Source of the DNA: Lachnospiraceae bacterium
GTDB lineage: Bacteria; Bacillota; Clostridia; Lachnospirales; Lachnospiraceae
DNA length: 63,539 nt
Direction of reading: 5' to 3'
Assembly (NCBI GenBank): GCA_014804365.1
Contig: JAAUZX010000016.1
Location: 35,908-99,446, forward strand
This document shows positions 17,420-25,753 of this stretch, one piece after another. Numbering within the stretch: position 1 is the first letter of the stretch; each line of letters opens with the position of its first letter. Below the pieces are notes generated by a model. The model saw nothing but the letters and a program-made list of their open reading frames with translations, did no database searches and was not told the origin of the DNA. The translations under genes and the position numbers were made by a program.

Positions 17420-17613
17420 CAAATACGATCAAGTCAGGCGACAAGCTTCCAATCCTCAATTCTTACGATCCGGACGGTAATCTGTGTGATCTCCCGAATC
17501 ACGTCATTCGTCCCAATAGGCGCCTTTGCCTAACAAAATCCCTTTCCTTTTGCGAGGAAATAAGACGGCTATAGACTGGGTTTCCACCTTACAGTCTGAA
17601 AAAGTTACTCCTG

Positions 17614-17652
17614 TTATAATAAGACCGGTGCAAATAAATTTTTGTAACGCAT
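17614..17652 (-). pseudogene. Possible N-terminal stub of an Old Yellow Enzyme gene
   Basis: A strong AGGAGG and an ATG at 17652 start a 12-residue frame, MRYKNLFAPVLL, then a stop. The first residues resemble the N-terminus of NADH:flavin oxidoreductases of the Old Yellow Enzyme family (typically MKYxNLFxPI). It may be the leftover of a deleted gene just downstream of the GH3 remnant. The match is short, so chance is possible. The region 17420-17613 shows no other gene. Confidence 0.3.
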
Positions 17653-17688
17653 AATACTTCCTCCTGTTCGTTGTTTATCTCGACAGCA

Positions 17689-17931
17689 TTACTGATTTAA
17701 TGCCTCCAATAACTGCTCAGGCGCTTCCCTTGTCGTCCCCGGAATAAAACCCAGAGGCTGACGGATCGGCATATCATCCATCATTGCAGTCATCATTTCT
17801 GAACTGATGGCATCGGTAGAATCCTGACTTGCCTCTGCCATTTTAGCAATCTGCTGGTTTCCCTCAAACAGTTTCATAAAAACTGCCTTCGCTTTCTCAT
17901 CCTGCATGACTACGGAATGCCTACATCTCAA
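17689..17931 (-). pseudogene. C-terminal remnant of a GH3 beta-glucosidase
   Basis: The 80-codon frame, from about residue 8 on, resembles the extreme C-terminal segment found in some clostridial GH3 enzymes: a DEKAKAVFMK start, two Met-rich helices and MPIRQPLGFIPG before the terminal EQLLEALN. The catalytic domains are missing, and the upstream neighbour is the MATE gene whose stop is only two bases away. This suggests a deletion fused the MATE gene to the tail of a lost glycosidase gene. No convincing ribosome site supports separate translation. Confidence 0.45.
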
Positions 17932-17933
17932 AT

Positions 17934-19298
17934 TTACTTTTTCTCATCCTTCATGGGTAATAAAACCTTATGGTATGTATTCCTTATTGAGAGCAGGACA
18001 TATACCAACGCGCAAATATTGGAAAACCAAAACACAAACCACACCCTGCTAACGCCGACACACTTTGCTACGAAATAAATGATCGGCACAGGAAGTAACT
18101 GCCGTAGCAAAGTTCCCATCATATTGACCATACCATTTCCCATACCTGTGTAGGCGTAGCCAATCACCAACACAATAGCTGTAGGTACAAAAATCAGCGA
18201 AATAATCCGCAGTGCTGGCACACCAATCTCAAGCATTGCTCCGCTGGCATTGTACAGCCCCAAAAGCTGTTCTGGGATCATCTGGAACAGCAGCGTTCCG
18301 ACCATCATAACAACACAGGCCAGAATTGCAGCAAATTTAATTGCCTCCTCGATCTTTTCCGCTCTCTTAGCCCCAAAATTATAGCCCACAATGGGAATCA
18401 ATCCCTGGGCAATACCGCTGGATGGCATAAATACAAAATTCTGTAATTTGTAATAAACTCCGAAAAATGCTACTGCCGTTACAGAGTAAACCGCCAGAAT
18501 ATTGTTAACCCCCATAATCATCAGGCTTCCCATTGCCTGTACCATCATACTTGGGAAACCAACTTTATAAATTGTTGCAATAATTCTTTTATCAGGCTTA
18601 TATCCTTTTATCTTAAAATTGACAAGCCTGTTGCAGAGTAAATTTAGGATAAGGGCGACAACGGCAGCAGCCCATTGCCCGATTACTGTTGCCATAGCTG
18701 CACCAGTAACTCCCATTGCAGGACATCCAAAATAACCAAAGATCATGATAGGGTCAAGCACTATATTAACCACACAGCCGCTGACTTGAGCCACCATGCT
18801 CAGTGTAGTTTTCCCGGTAGATTGCAGCATACGTTCAATAATAGCCGCAGCGAATATACCCAGACTAAACCATGTGCAGATACGAAGATAAATAATGCCC
18901 ATTTCTTTCAACACAGGATCATCCGTATACAGGTTGAAAAACCACGGTGCAAGAAAACTACCAAACAAAATGAAAACAAATGATGAGAAAACTCCCAACA
19001 ACAATCCTGTAGTTGAAATATTTCCAACAGCATCGTAGTCCTTTGCACCAATCTTACGGGATATCAGCGAATTGATCCCCACACCGGTTCCTACCGAAAC
19101 AGCCACCATCAGCATTTGTATGGGATATGCCAGCGATGTCGCCGTCAGGGCTTCCTCACTGATCTGCGCCACAAATATGCTGTCCACGATATTGTAGAGT
19201 GACTGTACCAGCAGAGAGATCATCAGTGGAACAGATATATTGACCACCAGCCTCCTGATCGGCATCGTTTCCATTTTATTTAATGAACTGTTTTGCAT
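17934..19298 (-). CDS. MATE-family efflux pump
   Basis: A cation-coupled multidrug exporter of about 454 residues with twelve predicted membrane segments in two homologous halves (each starts with an RRLVVNISVPLMISLL-like helix). The start is ATG at 19298 or GTG at 19304, the latter overlapping the stop of the upstream sensor gene by 4 bases; the ribosome site is weak, so translation is probably coupled. It is the last intact gene of the phenolic-ester operon and could export phenolics or an antimicrobial. The substrate is unknown. Confidence 0.9.
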   Translation of the reverse strand: MQNSSLNKMETMPIRRLVVNISVPLMISLLVQSLYNIVDSIFVAQISEEALTATSLAYPIQMLMVAVSVGTGVGINSLISRKIGAKDYDAVGNISTTGLLLGVFSSFVFILFGSFLAPWFFNLYTDDPVLKEMGIIYLRICTWFSLGIFAAAIIERMLQSTGKTTLSMVAQVSGCVVNIVLDPIMIFGYFGCPAMGVTGAAMATVIGQWAAAVVALILNLLCNRLVNFKIKGYKPDKRIIATIYKVGFPSMMVQAMGSLMIMGVNNILAVYSVTAVAFFGVYYKLQNFVFMPSSGIAQGLIPIVGYNFGAKRAEKIEEAIKFAAILACVVMMVGTLLFQMIPEQLLGLYNASGAMLEIGVPALRIISLIFVPTAIVLVIGYAYTGMGNGMVNMMGTLLRQLLPVPIIYFVAKCVGVSRVWFVFWFSNICALVYVLLSIRNTYHKVLLPMKDEKK

Positions 19299-19300
19299 AC

Positions 19301-21169
19301 TCACTTTCTATCCCGCCATTCCTTTTTCATTTTATACATTTCCCGGTCAGCTTCTTCTATGAGGCTGTCAATTTTAATGTTTTCTGTAATCACAGCTGAT
19401 TTGAATCCCACGCTTACACTCATCTCATATATTTTATCATTCTTTCGCCTGCATTCTTCCAACTTTGAATTCAAATTCTCTGTCAATTCATCAAATTCAT
19501 TTCCCCTTATTATTTTTCCTACAACTACAAATTCATCTCCACCATATCGCATGAGAAGCTGTTCCTTTTTCTTCAATTTGCCTATATGACTGGCAACCGA
19601 CCTGATATAGAAATCACCCTCTTCATGTCCATAGCCATCATTTACCTGCTTTAATTTATTTATGTCTGCAAAGAATATACCTATTGGTACACCATCCTTT
19701 TTACACTCTTCAATCATTCCATCTGCAAAATGAAAAAAACCGGCTCTGTTATAAACCTGTGTGAGGCTGTCCAGCATCCAGACATTGCTAAGCTTTTTTA
19801 CCAGACGTTTTAATTCATTCTGTCGATAGATGTTTTCCAATGTATTTGAAATATTCATCAACCAGTTTGAAAAATGTGACATATCAAGCCACCACTTGCT
19901 TCCGCATACTACCACATAACCCAGGCAGTTCCTCCTGAAATGAATTGGCATAACAATACATACTTCTGTGCCAATCTTTTTCCTACACTCTTCCGGCAAA
20001 ATCTCCTTACAACTAAAATAAGGATACTCCTCAAATGTTCCCTTTTCATATGCAATCGGTATATATGCCCTTTGGGAATAATCTGTTCCGAGCCGATAAC
20101 CGTACTCTAAGTTATTGGATGGTATAGCCTCCTCACAAAGACACAGATACAGGAATGAAAAATTCATCTGCACAATACATTTCATTAAATACTCAAAAAA
20201 ATCCTGCAGATTTTCACAATTACTCAAGTCAGAGACCATAAATTTATTTTGTTCTATCGTAATGGCCTCCTCCAGCTCCTGCTGCACACTCTTCATCTGT
20301 ATTTCTGCAATATTATCTTCCCTGTGTTCCGTACACCCACAGCTCCCCCGGTAGCAGTACTTCACCTTGAATTTTCTAACACATATCGGCTCTTTCTCAA
20401 CGAGACTTTTACACGCCTCATAGCCAATCTGCCATTGAGGTTTTTCAACTGTTGTAAGGGCAGGAATTAAATTGGCTGAACTGGAAAAATTACCATATCC
20501 GGTAAGACGGATATCATTCCCGACCCGGATGCCATGTCTGCAAAGTTCAATATAAGCTCCCAATGCCATTTCATCATTAGCACATATAATCGCATCAGGC
20601 ATACTTACACCGGATTTCACTAAATGACCTATGAGTCTTTCTCCACTATCTGACATAAAATTTCCATAATAAATATGATCATCATCAAGCATTAATCCGT
20701 GTTCTCTTACGGCATCTATGGCGCCATTTAATCTTTCGATGCTCTCCTGATTTTCTTTTGGCCCTGAAAGATAACAAATACTCTTTACTCCATGTACTTC
20801 TATCAGATGAGATACCATCATCTTCATTGCTTCTCTGTTATCAACATAAAATACCGACATCCCGGAATTATAGCTCTCAATACTGACTGTCGGAATTCCT
20901 GAATCCTTAATTCGCTGTGTAAGTTCGTCCGCAATTTGCACATTATGAATCATATCCTTCGCATAAATAATGCCATCATACTGCGTAAGATCAGGCAGGT
21001 TATATATTTGGAGTTCCCCGATTCCATATTCTGACTGCTCATACATATCGCCATTGCAGCTAAAAACATCAATACTAATATTTTTCTCTTCTACATATTT
21101 TACAATTCCTTCAAGAAGCCGTTTCTGAATATAATTTGTAATATTACCAGCCAGTACAGCAATTCTCAT
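19301..21169 (-). CDS. LacI-type sugar-binding domain fused to diguanylate cyclase
   Basis: A soluble protein of 622 residues. Residues 1-280 are a LacI/GalR-type ligand-binding domain (Peripla_BP_3) without helix-turn-helix and without signal peptide. Residues 280-450 form a linker with a GAF-like stretch. The C-terminal GGDEF domain starts near MLDSLTQVYNRAG, with the intact active site RYGGDEF (541-547). The RxxD inhibitory site upstream of GGDEF is absent (KKEQ instead), so product inhibition is unlikely. It would make c-di-GMP in response to a cytoplasmic sugar-like ligand. GGAGG precedes the ATG at 21169. It overlaps the MATE gene by 4 bases if that gene uses GTG. Confidence 0.85.
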   Translation of the reverse strand: MRIAVLAGNITNYIQKRLLEGIVKYVEEKNISIDVFSCNGDMYEQSEYGIGELQIYNLPDLTQYDGIIYAKDMIHNVQIADELTQRIKDSGIPTVSIESYNSGMSVFYVDNREAMKMMVSHLIEVHGVKSICYLSGPKENQESIERLNGAIDAVREHGLMLDDDHIYYGNFMSDSGERLIGHLVKSGVSMPDAIICANDEMALGAYIELCRHGIRVGNDIRLTGYGNFSSSANLIPALTTVEKPQWQIGYEACKSLVEKEPICVRKFKVKYCYRGSCGCTEHREDNIAEIQMKSVQQELEEAITIEQNKFMVSDLSNCENLQDFFEYLMKCIVQMNFSFLYLCLCEEAIPSNNLEYGYRLGTDYSQRAYIPIAYEKGTFEEYPYFSCKEILPEECRKKIGTEVCIVMPIHFRRNCLGYVVVCGSKWWLDMSHFSNWLMNISNTLENIYRQNELKRLVKKLSNVWMLDSLTQVYNRAGFFHFADGMIEECKKDGVPIGIFFADINKLKQVNDGYGHEEGDFYIRSVASHIGKLKKKEQLLMRYGGDEFVVVGKIIRGNEFDELTENLNSKLEECRRKNDKIYEMSVSVGFKSAVITENIKIDSLIEEADREMYKMKKEWRDRK

Positions 21170-21238
21170 AGATTACCTCCATCGTCATTCTCTATTCCCA
21201 TACCTTCCACTTAATAAGCCGCGGTAGTCGCCAATATG

Positions 21239-21267
21239 CTTGAAGCCAACCATTGGTTGGCTTCAAG
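21239..21267. repeat. 29-bp perfect palindrome between pgmB and sensor gene
   Basis: Arms of 14 bases with a single central base (cttgaagccaacca / tggttggcttcaag) lie midway in the 160-base gap. There is no T run on the minus strand, so it is not a typical terminator. It could be an operator for the downstream sensor-cyclase/MATE pair or an mRNA stability hairpin. Confidence 0.6.
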
Positions 21268-21329
21268 CAGTCACTTGGCTTGTTTCTTACAGGAATAAAT
21301 ACGATACGTAAACATTCAATCTCATGTGA

Positions 21330-21974
21330 TCATAAATAATTAAGCAGATCTGCAAAATCCGTAAGTTCCACATCCTTTATATCCGAATATTGTGCATCAC
21401 CCCCTAGGGCAAATGCCAGCATATCTCCGGCTTTCGCTGCTTTAATACCGGCATCCGCATCTTCTACAACTGCACATTGCTCCGGTGAGATACCCAGCTT
21501 TGCTGCAGCCTTAAGAAATACCTCCGGATCCGGTTTAGAATATGTAATGTCATTTCCGTCTGCAACTGCATCGAAATAAGAGGCTATGTCTATCTGGTTA
21601 ATGATAAATTGTGTATTTTTACTTGATGAGCCAATAGCCAGCTTGTAACCCCTTTGTTTAAGCTCCAACAATGTCCGCCTTACTTCTTCGGACGCATCTT
21701 TAGGACTCATATCATGAAGCAGCTGTCGGTATAATGCATTCTTCTTTTCCGTAAATTGTTCTTTTTCTTCCTGTGTATATTGCTTGTCCGACCTTTCCAA
21801 AATAATTTCCAGACTGTCCTTCCTGCTGACACCTCTGAGCCTGTTGTTTATTTTTTCATCAAAATAAATTCCCAGTTCGTCCGCAAGCGCTTTCCATGCC
21901 TGATAATGGTACTTATCCGTAAAGCATAATACTCCGTCAAGATCAAATATAATCGCTTTTATTTCTCTGTTCAT
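21330..21974 (-). CDS. pgmB: Beta-phosphoglucomutase
   Basis: A HAD-superfamily enzyme of 214 residues converting beta-glucose 1-phosphate to glucose 6-phosphate. Motifs: DLDGVL (residues 11-16, nucleophile Asp and acid Asp), the cap residues RLRGVSRKDSL, GSSSKNTQ (motif II), KPDPEVFL (motif III) and VVEDADAG (motif IV). This set is specific for beta-PGM. Its start codon is two bases beyond the stop of the GH3 gene, so the two are coupled. Beta-glucose 1-phosphate normally comes from an inverting phosphorylase, and none is visible nearby. Confidence 0.9.
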   Translation of the reverse strand: MNREIKAIIFDLDGVLCFTDKYHYQAWKALADELGIYFDEKINNRLRGVSRKDSLEIILERSDKQYTQEEKEQFTEKKNALYRQLLHDMSPKDASEEVRRTLLELKQRGYKLAIGSSSKNTQFIINQIDIASYFDAVADGNDITYSKPDPEVFLKAAAKLGISPEQCAVVEDADAGIKAAKAGDMLAFALGGDAQYSDIKDVELTDFADLLNYL

Positions 21975-21976
21975 CC

Positions 21977-23623
21977 TTATATCCTCGTATCAGGCAGTCC
22001 GCAAAATGCATCTACCGGGCTGACACCTGTAAACTCTCCTTCCCCTAACAATTTTTCTAAAACGACCTGCACACTGGTTACGGTAGCTGTATATGCGTTA
22101 ATATAAGTCTTTACCCTCGGCACATCCTGCAGCAGATACGGATTCGCCATAGAGACAAATATGCATGGCTCTTCATTCAAAAATCTCGGAGAATCCAATG
22201 CATGTTTCTGACACCAGTTAATCCGCACTGTGGTCTGATTGCTTGCCTGCTCATAATTTGCCAGATAGATTGTCAACCTTCTGTCAGGCAATGCCTTAGT
22301 GCCATGCAGGTCATCTTCAAATGGCTGATAAATATCTACTGAAAATCCGTGCTTTTCAAGAAAACATTTTGCAGTATCTGACATGGTTCCTCCGGGAATC
22401 GTATCATTGCCTAAAATAATCAGACGAATACTGTCATATTTGTCCTTCGTCACCGGTAAAACCTCTGGTTTTAGATTTTTGACCAATGTTGCTGCCTTTT
22501 CTACACATTCTCTATGCCATTTCTCAGACGTTTCTCTGGAAATCTCTGTATATGAATGCTCCCCACATACTTTCGCCTTTAGCGCCAGAATTCTGGTAAC
22601 AGCTTCATCAAGGCGTTCTTCCGTAAGCCTTCCGTCCTCAAGCGCCTCCAAAATATAGGCGTAATCTTCCTCAAAATTTGTATTAAACACTAACATGTCA
22701 TTGCCGGCCATAATAGCTGCGGGTATTGCCAGGCGTCTCTCCATAGCCATGCAGAATCCGCCCATGATCGTGGCATCCGTTGTGATCACACCGTTAAAAC
22801 CAAACTTCTCACGAAGCACACCGGTCAGCAACTCTTTACTTAATGATCCCGGCAGACAGTCTTCAAATTTCAGTTCCGGATTCATATCCATCTCAACATC
22901 TGGCTGAACAATATGACCAACCATGATGCTCAGTAAATCCTTGCTGATCAGGTTCTGATAAATGCGTCCATAGGATGCATACCATTCTTCTGCAGTCAGC
23001 GAATTATAGGATGGGTGCAGATGCTGATCCCGATAATCCACGCCATCACCTGGGAAATGCTTTGCGCAGGCGGCAATTCCGCTTTTCTGCATAACCTCGG
23101 CAAAAATTTCTGTTCCTCGCAAAACCTTATCAATATCACTTCCACCGGTTCTCACATTGGTAATTGGATTCTGAAAGTTCATGTCCAGATCACATACCGG
23201 CGAAAATGTCCAGTTGATACCGACTTCTTTTCCTTCTGATGCAGTGGACATGGCAAAATGTACCGTCTGCTCCGGATCATTCGCTGCTGCCGCCTGCATA
23301 GGCCAGCCAAACAAAGTTCCGTCACTGATTGCCCCTGCTCCACCTTCTTCAAGATTTGCAGCTTTTAACAGCGGAACCGGCGCGACCGCATCTAACTGCG
23401 CATATTTTGCCCTGATTTCCTCTGCCGGCGCCGGTCTGTACAAAATTCCTCCCACCCGGCTTTCTCTTACCATTTCTTTAAGCTGCTCAAGCGGATAATC
23501 TCCGCCCATAACACAAAACAGCTGCCCGGCCTTCTGCTCTGTACTAAGCATTGCCAAAGTATCTTCAACCCATTTAATCTGTTCTGCAGCTAAATAAAAG
23601 GGGTGTTTTTTCAAGTCAACCAT
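21977..23623 (-). CDS. GH3 family glycosidase, NagZ-like
   Basis: A cytoplasmic GH3 enzyme of about 548 residues. The N-terminal barrel shows KHFPGDGVDYRDQH (about 188-201), containing the loop His used as acid/base in beta-N-acetylhexosaminidases, and the nucleophile Asp283 in ITTDATIMGG. The usual KHFPGHG has Asp for the second His. A GH3 C-terminal domain follows. ATG at 23623 follows AGGAGGAG; the upstream ATG at 23650 lies inside ubiX. It is followed at two bases by pgmB. This pairing suggests release of glucose, or glucose 1-phosphate if the enzyme is a phosphorylase as reported for some NagZ-like GH3 proteins, from a phenolic or amino-sugar glycoside. Confidence 0.85.
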   Translation of the reverse strand: MVDLKKHPFYLAAEQIKWVEDTLAMLSTEQKAGQLFCVMGGDYPLEQLKEMVRESRVGGILYRPAPAEEIRAKYAQLDAVAPVPLLKAANLEEGGAGAISDGTLFGWPMQAAAANDPEQTVHFAMSTASEGKEVGINWTFSPVCDLDMNFQNPITNVRTGGSDIDKVLRGTEIFAEVMQKSGIAACAKHFPGDGVDYRDQHLHPSYNSLTAEEWYASYGRIYQNLISKDLLSIMVGHIVQPDVEMDMNPELKFEDCLPGSLSKELLTGVLREKFGFNGVITTDATIMGGFCMAMERRLAIPAAIMAGNDMLVFNTNFEEDYAYILEALEDGRLTEERLDEAVTRILALKAKVCGEHSYTEISRETSEKWHRECVEKAATLVKNLKPEVLPVTKDKYDSIRLIILGNDTIPGGTMSDTAKCFLEKHGFSVDIYQPFEDDLHGTKALPDRRLTIYLANYEQASNQTTVRINWCQKHALDSPRFLNEEPCIFVSMANPYLLQDVPRVKTYINAYTATVTSVQVVLEKLLGEGEFTGVSPVDAFCGLPDTRI

Positions 23624-23625
23624 AC

Positions 23626-24201
23626 CTAATCTCCTCCTTCTTCCATCCATCGCTTCATGTTTTCCGGTTCCAGTCCAAACTGGTCAAGAATCTTTCCTGC
23701 AATATGCCTCGTGCAGTCCTCCAAAGTTTCCGGATGGTTATAATAACTCAAAACCGGCGGAGTAATGACGGCTCCCAACCGGCTTGCCTCATACATGTTA
23801 CGCAAATGAAGGGTTCCAAGCGGGCATTCTCTGGTTACGAGAACCAGTTTGCGCCGTTCCTTTAACGTAACATCGGCCGCTCGCAACAACAGATTATCAC
23901 TATATCCGCTTACGACGCCTGCCAGTGTTTTCATGCTGCAGGGAACGACCACCATCCCAATAGTACGGAATGTACCACTGGCAGGCCCTGCGCCAATATT
24001 GTCATTATCATATACCACGTCTGCAAGTTCTCTGATATCTGCCAATGACAACTCCGTTTCAAGCGGAATTGTCATCTCGGCACCTTTGCTGTACACAAGG
24101 TGCGACTCGATATCCGATATACTCTTTAATTGTCTTAAAACTTCTACAGCAATCGGAATTCCGGAAGCTCCGCTCATTCCTACTACAAGTCTCTTTATCA
24201 T
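23626..24201 (-). CDS. ubiX: UbiX-type flavin prenyltransferase (LpdB-like)
   Basis: An enzyme of 191 residues that prenylates FMN to make the cofactor required by UbiD decarboxylases. Motifs: VVGMSGASGIPIA (5-17), the VVPCSMKTLAGVVSGYSDNL core, and LVLVTRECPLG (phosphate and prenyl binding). The start at 24201 has GGAGG 5 bases upstream; an earlier frame start would sit in the ubiD gene. It lies 34 bases after the UbiD gene and 2 before the GH3 gene, the classic UbiD/UbiX pairing. In lactobacilli the homologous pair LpdC/LpdB performs gallate decarboxylation. Confidence 0.93.
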   Translation of the reverse strand: MIKRLVVGMSGASGIPIAVEVLRQLKSISDIESHLVYSKGAEMTIPLETELSLADIRELADVVYDNDNIGAGPASGTFRTIGMVVVPCSMKTLAGVVSGYSDNLLLRAADVTLKERRKLVLVTRECPLGTLHLRNMYEASRLGAVITPPVLSYYNHPETLEDCTRHIAGKILDQFGLEPENMKRWMEEGGD

Positions 24202-24235
24202 TCTAACCTCCACAAGTCCGAAGGAACATCTCCTG

Positions 24236-25714
24236 TTACCATTCTGCAATCCATTTATGGGGATCCACCTCAAGGAATGCCGCTCTCTTAAAATGCTCTT
24301 TTAAATGAAAGGGAACAGTACAGTCATAGATTGTCTTGCAGCTAATCCCTACATCACTGATAGAATCCGCATATTCCGGAGATGATGAAGGATCAAGCGG
24401 ATGACAGCGCACACCTGGTATCGTAATGATATCCTTATCTCCCTGAAATCTTGTATTCATTGCCCAAAGAACATCATCGCTGTCAAAGAGGTCCACATCA
24501 TCATCCACTAAGATGACGTTCTTAAGTTCCGGAAATGCAGAAAATGCAAGTAATGCTGCCTGTCTTTGCTTTCCCTCGTCGGTATGTACATTCTTGGCTA
24601 CCTGAAGAATTACCATATATTTTCCACATCCGGATCTGTGTGCATATACATTCTTCAGTTTTCCGGGCAGTGCTTTTTCTATCATACCGATAATACTTGC
24701 TTCTGTCGGTATACCAGCCATATTTAAGTGCTCGTCACTTGGTCCGATACAGGTCTGCATAATCGGATGCTTCCTGTGTGTCACTGCATGAACTTTTATC
24801 AGCCATGTTTCATTACTTGCACGACCGCTGTAACCCGGAAACTCCGGCATAGCAAATCCTGTGTGGGAATTTTGATCCTCTACAATACGACGCCCCGTAA
24901 TGATCTCACCCTCAATCACATATTCTGCATTTGCTATGGCATTCTCATTGACAGTCTTACACTTTACCAGTTCTACCGGATGCTCTCTTAACGCTCCTGC
25001 AATGGAAAGCTCATTAAAGCCAAGCGGCGTTGTCGGCGGCTCAAAGCATGCTGTAATCTCGATAGCGGGGTCCACGCCGATACTGATGGAAATCGGCAGA
25101 TTCTGTCCTAATTCCTCTGCTCTTTCCGCCATGGCTCCGATATGTCTGGAACCGGGTTGCAAAAAGATTGACAGTTCATCCTTTGACTGAATACACATTC
25201 TGTGAATCGTAACATCCGATTCACCTGTGTCAGGATGTGTTGCATAACACATACCCAAAGTAATGTATGGTCCTGCATCTGTCGGTGTATTGGTAGGTGC
25301 CGGCACCAGCTTGTTCAAGTCAAAGTCAGGATCGGTTGCCAGATGTACAACCTCCTGACAGATGGCTGGGCCATCAACCACAACCGGTGCCACTGCATGG
25401 TCAACGCAATCATGCAATAACCATCCCAATCTGTCTGGCTCACATCCAAAAAGCATACCAACACGTTTACGGCTAGCCAGCAATCCGATTATTACTCTCG
25501 CATCATCAAATCCTTTAATTTTGTTAAACATCATAGCCGGACCTTCAATGGTTGTGGGCCGCATAACGGTTCCGCCGGCTCCCACATAACGGTACACACC
25601 CGAAAGCTCCGCCTGCGGATTTACTTCCACATCGGTCTCTACATACTGCCCCTTCTGCGACCTAAGGAACTCAATAGCTGTCCTGAGATCCCGTATATCT
25701 GTCCTGTTATTCAT
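24236..25714 (-). CDS. lpdC: UbiD-family gallate/phenolic acid decarboxylase (LpdC-like)
   Basis: A prenyl-FMN-dependent decarboxylase of about 492 residues. The N-terminal stretch ETDVEVNPQAELSGVYRYVG, the segments AGGTVMRPT, APTNTPTDAGPYIT, DVTIHRM, FEPPTTPLGFNE, THTG-like SHTGFAMPEFPGY and IGPSDEHLNMAGIPTEASI closely follow what I remember of Lactobacillus plantarum LpdC, the gallate/protocatechuate decarboxylase, whose length (490) also agrees. The neighbour upstream is a tannase, which releases gallate. Predicted reaction: gallate to pyrogallol plus CO2. ATG 25714 is chosen, with 25726 possible (ribosome site only one base away). Assignment to the family is firm; gallate as substrate is strong inference. 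Confidence 0.85.
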   Translation of the reverse strand: MNNRTDIRDLRTAIEFLRSQKGQYVETDVEVNPQAELSGVYRYVGAGGTVMRPTTIEGPAMMFNKIKGFDDARVIIGLLASRKRVGMLFGCEPDRLGWLLHDCVDHAVAPVVVDGPAICQEVVHLATDPDFDLNKLVPAPTNTPTDAGPYITLGMCYATHPDTGESDVTIHRMCIQSKDELSIFLQPGSRHIGAMAERAEELGQNLPISISIGVDPAIEITACFEPPTTPLGFNELSIAGALREHPVELVKCKTVNENAIANAEYVIEGEIITGRRIVEDQNSHTGFAMPEFPGYSGRASNETWLIKVHAVTHRKHPIMQTCIGPSDEHLNMAGIPTEASIIGMIEKALPGKLKNVYAHRSGCGKYMVILQVAKNVHTDEGKQRQAALLAFSAFPELKNVILVDDDVDLFDSDDVLWAMNTRFQGDKDIITIPGVRCHPLDPSSSPEYADSISDVGISCKTIYDCTVPFHLKEHFKRAAFLEVDPHKWIAEW

Positions 25715-25753
25715 ATGAATGACCATGCTCCTTTCCTGCCCGCAAATTTATGT

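Noticed and set aside
17332..17574. 80-codon plus-strand frame running out of the yafQ gene in another frame
   Set aside because: Its first part is a shadow of yafQ. The remainder has no recognisable domain or ribosome site.
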